From contig NZ_JBFONW020000001.1 of assembly GCF_040783535.2 (NCBI RefSeq), forward strand, positions 1,116,001-1,180,000: DNA of 64,000 bases, written 5' to 3'. Position numbers and translations under genes: made by a program. Below, one piece after another: positions 59,641 to 64,000 of this stretch. Under the pieces are notes generated by a model. That model ran no database searches, was not told the DNA's origin, and saw nothing but the letters and a program-made list of their open reading frames with translations. This DNA comes from Aestuariibius insulae (GTDB lineage Bacteria; Pseudomonadota; Alphaproteobacteria; Rhodobacterales; Rhodobacteraceae). The stretch's first letter is position 1. Every line of letters starts with the position of its first letter.

Positions 59641-60657
59641 ATGGCGGGCGAAGACATGACAAGAGAGGGTCAGACGGATCCGGTATTGCGGCGCAAGTTG
59701 CGACCTGTCGGGGCTGGCGCAGGACGGGATGACGCTGATCTCAAGATACTGGGTCGCGCGCTGCGCAAAGGTGCGGAGCAGGCGATAGACCTTGATCTGC
59801 GTGTCGTGGACGGGCGTGAGGAGGTGAGGTCCCTTCTAGACTGCCTTGCGGATCTGACAGACGATCTGCTCATCCTTCTGATGCGCGGGCCGAACGAGCG
59901 ATACGGTTTGGTGGTTCTCGATCATCAGGTAATGTCCGCAACCATCGAAGTGGCGACGACAGGACGGGTTGCGGCCGATCCATCCGAACCTCGGCGCCCT
60001 ACCCACACCGATGCTTCGATGGCGGCTTCACTCATTGATGCGATGTTGCTTCAGGTTTTGGATCTGGCGGAAGGAACGTCGCTGGCCAAACGATTTCGCG
60101 GATACGGACACTTGACGCTTCTGTCTGAGCTTTCTGCGGCAGAGCTTTTGCTGAACGATGGATCGTTCCGGATCACGGATCTCGAGGTCGCGTTAGGCGA
60201 AGCCGGTCGAAGTGGACGCATTCAAATTATTCTACCCGAACCTGTGCAAGCCATGTCAGAAAAGCAGGCGAATGTAGAGACTTGGCGCTCTCAATTCAAA
60301 TCGCGTCTGATGTGCGCGACCGCGGATCTGGAGGCTGTTCTGCACCGCCCCAATCTTCCCCTTGCTGAACTGCGCGCGTTCAAGGTTGGATCAATCGTGC
60401 CTGTCCCGGTCGCTGCGCTGTCCAGCGTTCGGATCGAAACGCTTTCCGGCGCGACAGTCGCGCGCGGGAGGCTAGGGCAGGTTTCAGGGGCCCGGGCGCT
60501 CAGACTTGTCAGCGAGGTCATGGTCGAGCCTGTCTTCGATCTTGCCAAGGTCGCTTCGCCGGAGGATCAGGTTCCCGAGCTTCGGATACCTCAAGAGCAT
60601 CAGGTTCTCGACGCCCTTGAGGGTGTGGACAACCGGTCGAGCTCCGACGTCCCCTAG
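59641..60657 (+). CDS. FliM/FliN-family flagellar motor switch C-terminal domain protein
   Basis: A 338-aa protein. The C-terminal part (about 250-325, FKVGSIVPVPVAAL, GATVARGRLGQVSGARALRL) is a SpoA/FliMN domain, the part of FliM that joins the C-ring; the N-terminal part resembles the FliM middle domain only weakly. No other flagellar gene is in the window, so it is a detached motor-switch-type gene. ATG at 59641, alternative 59656. A CtrA-like box lies upstream. Confidence 0.78.
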   Translation: MAGEDMTREGQTDPVLRRKLRPVGAGAGRDDADLKILGRALRKGAEQAIDLDLRVVDGREEVRSLLDCLADLTDDLLILLMRGPNERYGLVVLDHQVMSATIEVATTGRVAADPSEPRRPTHTDASMAASLIDAMLLQVLDLAEGTSLAKRFRGYGHLTLLSELSAAELLLNDGSFRITDLEVALGEAGRSGRIQIILPEPVQAMSEKQANVETWRSQFKSRLMCATADLEAVLHRPNLPLAELRAFKVGSIVPVPVAALSSVRIETLSGATVARGRLGQVSGARALRLVSEVMVEPVFDLAKVASPEDQVPELRIPQEHQVLDALEGVDNRSSSDVP

Positions 60658-61079
60658 GACTTTGCCAATTGCTCGATCTGCGGCCGAAGTCCGGCAAGAT
60701 CGTATCCAGCCTGAGCGGTTGCTGCGATGATCTCATCCGCAGGACGCTCGCCCGCCTGGCCGAGGGACCATAAGATAGACGACCGGGTCCCCGATGCACA
60801 ATAGGCGAGGACAGGACCGCTTGATCCATCCAGGATGCGTTTCTGTTCCGCGATGATCTCTGGCGTGAGGGTCTGATGGGTGACAGGAAGATCCTTGAAC
60901 TCAAGGCCCGCCGCCTCTGCCGCCGTCCGTATCGCGTCGCTTTGGACAGCGGGAGGGACCTCCATGTCAGGCCGATTGCAAATGATTGTCGTGAACCCCG
61001 CCTCGCGGATCGCGTAGATATCGGTCGGCTCTATCTGAGGAGACACGGCGTAGGTTGGCGTGAGGGGGCGAATGTCCAT
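60654..61079 (-). CDS. TIGR01244 family phosphatase/sulfur transferase (DUF442)
   Basis: A 141-aa protein with a cysteine phosphatase-like loop C94-ASGT-R99 (YCASGTRSS), the C-x5-R pattern, and the family start ICNRPDMEVP. In other bacteria this family (BLH/DUF442) is linked to sulfide handling. AGGAAGG before the ATG at 61079. Overlaps the convergent SpoA-domain gene by four bases. Confidence 0.85.
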   Translation of the reverse strand: MDIRPLTPTYAVSPQIEPTDIYAIREAGFTTIICNRPDMEVPPAVQSDAIRTAAEAAGLEFKDLPVTHQTLTPEIIAEQKRILDGSSGPVLAYCASGTRSSILWSLGQAGERPADEIIAATAQAGYDLAGLRPQIEQLAKS

Positions 61080-61154
61080 GGCCCTTCCTACCGGTCGCGG
61101 TGTTCTTCGTCTAGCGATCAGCAATCGGAAAGTCGAGCTGCGCAAAACCATAAG

Positions 61155-61168
61155 TTGATTTGAGTCAA
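61155..61168 (+). promoter_or_regulatory. FNR box upstream of the small gene at 61222
   Basis: TTGAT-TTGA-GTCAA fits the FNR/FnrL pattern at nine of ten fixed positions. A -10-like TATGGT lies at 61190-61195, placing the box centre about 40.5 bases before the expected start point. It could also serve the divergent TIGR01244-type gene. Confidence 0.6.
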
Positions 61169-61221
61169 GCACGGGGCGAGCGAATCTGATATGGTGATAC
61201 CGTCTCAATGGGGAGAGCGAG

Positions 61222-61431
61222 ATGACCAGCCAACAGATGGAGTATGAACTGAGCGACCTGCTGGAGCGGATCGAGGAAAGTTCGGATCGGACCAGCCTTC
61301 AGCCAAGGCTGCATCGTGTGATCATAGAAATGGACCAAAAGCGCATGGCGGTTCCGATCAGGGCAAGGCGGCTCAATGCATCATTGCGGGATGAGGCGAT
61401 CGAGGCGCAATTCGACAATATGCCGGTTTAG
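61222..61431 (+). CDS. Small conserved-looking protein
   Basis: A 69-aa soluble, charged, helical protein (YELSDLLERIEESS; HRVIIEMDQKRMAVPIRARR) of no family I can name. GGGAG 8 bases before the ATG, an FNR box and -10 upstream, and a strong terminator overlapping its stop codon make it a convincing single-gene unit, probably induced at low oxygen. Confidence 0.78.
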   Translation: MTSQQMEYELSDLLERIEESSDRTSLQPRLHRVIIEMDQKRMAVPIRARRLNASLRDEAIEAQFDNMPV

Positions 61432-61468
61432 CTTGTCAGGTCTAATGCCCTGACAAGCTAAACTTTTT
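61426..61468 (+). terminator. 15-bp perfect stem terminator containing both stop codons
   Basis: GTTTAGCTTGTCAGG (61426-61440) and CCTGACAAGCTAAAC (61449-61463), 8-base loop, then TTTTT. The TAG in the left arm ends the small gene; the TAG in the right arm, read on the other strand, ends the acyl-CoA dehydrogenase gene. Confidence 0.92.
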
Positions 61469-62681
61469 CCTGGGTGTATTTGCGAAGCTCCGCGCGGGCG
61501 ACCTGGCGCCGGTGAACGGCGTCGGGTCCGTCAGCAAGACGGAGTGTGCGCAGGTTCGTCCATTGCCGCGCGAGCGGTGTGTCCTGCGAGACGCCCATCG
61601 CACCATGCATCTGGACGGCGGCATCCGTGATCCGAAGCGCAATTTCGGGCGCTATCACCTTGATTTTGCTGATCCATGGGGCAGCGGCGCGCTTGTCGCC
61701 CTGGTCCATCATCCACGCTGCCTTGAGGCAAAGAAGACGCGCCTGCTCGATCTCCATCCGGGCATCGGCGATTTCGTCGTAATTGGCGCCAAGCTGGGCG
61801 AGCGGTTTGCCGAAAGCGACCCGGCTGATTGACCGTTTTGTCATAAGTTCCAAGGCCTTCTCGGCTTGGCCGATGGCCCGCATGCAGTGATGGATGCGGC
61901 CTGGGCCGAGGCGGCCTTGCGCGATTTCAAAGCCGCGCCCTTCGCCTAGAAGCAGATCTTTCGCGGGAACGCGGACGTCTGTGAAGCGGATATGCATATG
62001 GCCGTGCGGGGCGTCGTCGTGGCCGTAAACCTCCATGGCTCTTAGCTTTTTTATGCCGGGCGCGTCGGCGGGGATCACGAACATGGAGTGCTGAACGTGT
62101 TTGGGGAAATGGTCGCCGCCGGTTTTGGCGAGCACGATATAGACGGCGCAGCGCGGATCGCCTGCTCCGGTGGCCCACCATTTCTCTCCGTTGAGGGTGT
62201 AGTGATCACCATCGAGGATGGCGGACATGGCGATATTGGTGGCGTCCGAGCTTGCGACATCGGGTTCGGTCATCAGGTAAGCAGAGCGGATTTCTCCGCC
62301 TTTCAAGCGTGTTAGCCAGCGTTCTTTATGCTCATCCGTGCCGTAGCGAGAGAAGACCTCCATGTTGCCGGTATCGGGAGCGTTGCAGTTGAAGACCTCG
62401 GCGCCAAGATGGCTGCGGCCCATTCCCTCGGCGAGATAGGCGTAGTCGACCGTGCTTAGATCTCCGCCCGAAAACGTGTCCCAGAAATTCCAGAGGCCAC
62501 GGGATTTCGCTTTGTTCTTAAGGGTTTCAAGGATCTCGGTCTGTCGATCGGTGAAGGTCCAGCGGTCTCCCTTCTCCACTTCGGCAAGGAACTCGTCATC
62601 GAGGGGAGCAATCTCGGTTCGGACCATGTCGCGGACGGCGTCATAGGTGGTCTGAAGAGAGGGAGAGAGGCCGAGATCCAT
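61458..62681 (-). CDS. Acyl-CoA dehydrogenase, ACAD10/11-like
   Basis: A 407-aa FAD-dependent acyl-CoA dehydrogenase (LMTEPDVASSDATNI; GEKWWATGAGDPRC; AMGVSQDTPLARQWTNLRTLRLADGPDAVH). It lies divergent from an APH-type kinase; in animals these two are fused in ACAD10/11, which degrade 4-hydroxy fatty acids by phosphorylation and elimination. AGGAG 8 bases before the ATG. Confidence 0.9.
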   Translation of the reverse strand: MDLGLSPSLQTTYDAVRDMVRTEIAPLDDEFLAEVEKGDRWTFTDRQTEILETLKNKAKSRGLWNFWDTFSGGDLSTVDYAYLAEGMGRSHLGAEVFNCNAPDTGNMEVFSRYGTDEHKERWLTRLKGGEIRSAYLMTEPDVASSDATNIAMSAILDGDHYTLNGEKWWATGAGDPRCAVYIVLAKTGGDHFPKHVQHSMFVIPADAPGIKKLRAMEVYGHDDAPHGHMHIRFTDVRVPAKDLLLGEGRGFEIAQGRLGPGRIHHCMRAIGQAEKALELMTKRSISRVAFGKPLAQLGANYDEIADARMEIEQARLLCLKAAWMMDQGDKRAAAPWISKIKVIAPEIALRITDAAVQMHGAMGVSQDTPLARQWTNLRTLRLADGPDAVHRRQVARAELRKYTQEKV

Positions 62682-62760
62682 GTGTGACGCTCCTAGATTG
62701 GACCCTGAGAGTGCCGGTGGACGGGAAGCGCTGCAATCCCCGATTCAACTGATTTTAGCC

Positions 62761-62804
62761 TTCGGTATCGCGTCGGTATCGCGTCGGTATTTGGTCGGTG
62801 CAAT
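62761..62804. repeat. Array of four 11-bp direct repeats, copy B
   Basis: Units TTCGGTATCGC, GTCGGTATCGC, GTCGGTATTTG, GTCGGTGCAAT, in the divergent promoter region between the acyl-CoA dehydrogenase and kinase genes. Same layout as copy A at 6043-6086. Confidence 0.8.
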
Positions 62805-62924
62805 TGTGGCAAAACCGAAGGCGGCGGCCTGGACGTTGAGCGGGCGAGATCTGTGCAATGGCGTGCGCCGCTTAGCGGGGGAATTCTCTTGAACTTCCTC
62901 AGCTGGCCGAGGCTAGATGAGATC

Positions 62925-63956
62925 ATGACAGATGAGAGTGCAGCGCTGGGGGCCGAGCCGTCGGTGATCGCCGATTGGCTGATGGCTCATATCCCGGATC
63001 TTTCCGGTGTGACCGGCCTGGTCAAGTTTGGATCCGGGCAATCCAATCCGACCTATCGGATCGATACCGCATCGGGACCCTATGTCCTGAGATCCAAACC
63101 GCCGGGCAAGCTGCTGAGATCGGCACATCTGGTGGAACGAGAGTATCGGGTCATGGCGGCCCTGGCGGAAACGGATGTTCCAGTGCCGAACATGTTGGCT
63201 TTGGCCGAAGACGCAACATCGCCGACGGGTCGCGCTTTCTTCGTGATGGAATACCTGGACGGGGAGATCTTTTGGGATCCGGTCCTGCCAGAGATCTCTC
63301 AGACGGATCGGCGTGCCTACTATGACGAGATGGCCCGGGTTCTGGCGGCGCTGCATTCGGTCGACCCCAAGGCGGTGGGGCTATGCGATTACGGCAAACC
63401 GGGAAATTACTTCGCGCGGCAGACCGAGCGTTGGGCGGAGCAATACCGGGCTTCGGTCGAGACGCCGTCGGAGGCGATGATGCGGATCGAGGCCTGGCTG
63501 CGCGAACGGATGCCCGAAGATGACGGGCAGGTGGCTTTGGTGCACGGGGATTACCGGCTGGACAACATGATGTTCGCGCGGGGGGAGTCCCGGGTGATCG
63601 GTTTGCTCGACTGGGAACTGTCGACGCTGGGCCATCCGCTGGCCGATCTGGCCTATCAGTGCTTTCAATGGCGGCTGCCTCATGGGGGGCAGATGCGGGG
63701 CCTCGCGGGCAAGGATCGCGCGGCGTTGGGGCTGCCGACCGAAGAGGAGTATGTCGCGGCCTATAGTGCGGCGCGCGGGATCGACGGCGTTGGGGACTGG
63801 ACGTTCTATCTGGTCTTCTCGGGGTTCCGGCTGGCGGCGATCCTGCAGGGGGTCGCGAGCCGGGCGGCGGCGGGAAATGCATCGGATCCGAAAGGGGCGA
63901 TCTACGGGCAGCTTGTGCCGCTTCTGGAGGAAATGATCGTCGGGATGCTGGATTGA
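62925..63956 (+). CDS. APH-family phosphotransferase, ACAD10/11 kinase-like
   Basis: A 343-aa kinase of the aminoglycoside-phosphotransferase fold with the catalytic loop HGDYRLDN at 207-214 and metal site LDWE at 228-231, plus the SGQSNPTYRI nucleotide loop. By its divergent acyl-CoA dehydrogenase partner it probably phosphorylates hydroxyacyl-CoA. The ATG at 62925 is preferred over GTG or TTG codons upstream; the start is uncertain by up to 24 codons. Confidence 0.9.
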   Translation: MTDESAALGAEPSVIADWLMAHIPDLSGVTGLVKFGSGQSNPTYRIDTASGPYVLRSKPPGKLLRSAHLVEREYRVMAALAETDVPVPNMLALAEDATSPTGRAFFVMEYLDGEIFWDPVLPEISQTDRRAYYDEMARVLAALHSVDPKAVGLCDYGKPGNYFARQTERWAEQYRASVETPSEAMMRIEAWLRERMPEDDGQVALVHGDYRLDNMMFARGESRVIGLLDWELSTLGHPLADLAYQCFQWRLPHGGQMRGLAGKDRAALGLPTEEEYVAAYSAARGIDGVGDWTFYLVFSGFRLAAILQGVASRAAAGNASDPKGAIYGQLVPLLEEMIVGMLD

Positions 63957-64000
63957 GGCGATTGGTCTTGAGAGACGAGGGCAGCGCCCGGCCCGGCGGG

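Overview
The window is a stretch of alphaproteobacterial chromosome, most likely from the Rhodobacterales (Roseobacter/Paracoccus-type). Support comes from high-GC coding sequence, the hisS-hisZ-hisG block, a B12-dependent (class II) ribonucleotide reductase, the NDUFA12 / DUF2155 / aat / accC / accB order, a PhyR-NepR-EcfG general stress locus, an opgC-opgG-opgH operon, and FNR-type and CtrA-type sites. I found no rRNA, tRNA, CRISPR array, insertion sequence or prophage. About 62 protein genes are called. hisS is cut off by the left edge.

Layout. 0-3 kb: histidine tRNA charging and the first step of histidine synthesis. 3-11 kb: class II ribonucleotide reductase, a small cytochrome c behind an FNR-like box, a YdcZ-type transporter, an AT-rich orphan gene, a BrnT/BrnA toxin-antitoxin pair and parE. 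11-15 kb: MATE exporter, DedA protein, YHS and rhodanese proteins, secreted esterase. 15-21 kb: periplasmic glucan operon opgC-opgG-opgH and a TPR protein. 21-28 kb: a CoA-transferase/ThDP-enzyme pair and a large secreted RTX nuclease. 28-40 kb: a stress island holding DUF6502/DUF5666, fasciclin lipoprotein, two related Crp/Fnr regulators, a three-gene membrane-stress operon, flavin monooxygenase, BrkB protein, phyR, nepR, ecfG, a photolyase-like protein with unusual domain order, and an ArsR/SRPBCC pair. 40-46 kb: clpP, clpX, RidA-like protein, NDUFA12, DUF2155, aat, accC, accB. 46-60 kb: acetyl-CoA synthetase downstream of a five-gene LivHMGF-type ABC transporter, divergent from an ScfR-type regulator and a REC / small membrane protein / SSS-histidine-kinase operon, resembling an acetate-switch locus. 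60-64 kb: a SpoA-domain flagellar-type protein, a TIGR01244-type protein, a small protein behind a good FNR box, and a divergent acyl-CoA dehydrogenase / APH-type kinase pair.

Two non-coding signals stand out. First, between the two ATPase genes of the ABC transporter (49985-50062) there are three back-to-back perfect 22-bp palindromes. Each is a different 9-bp arm around the same CTAG core, they repeat at exactly 28 bp, and they fill almost all of the intercistronic gap. The arms change sequence but stay complementary, which argues for a selected RNA (or cruciform) hairpin array. Second, a 44-bp array of four 11-bp direct repeats (GTCGGTATCGC type) occurs twice, at 6043-6086 and 62761-62804, with the same third- and fourth-unit variations. 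The 11-bp pitch would place a bound protein on one face of the helix.

The stress island looks like one regulatory unit. Sequences matching the alphaproteobacterial EcfG promoter pattern (GGAAC-N17-CGTT or -TGTT) face both ways from 33449-33514 and recur at 35555-35579, a few kilobases from the phyR-nepR-ecfG genes themselves.
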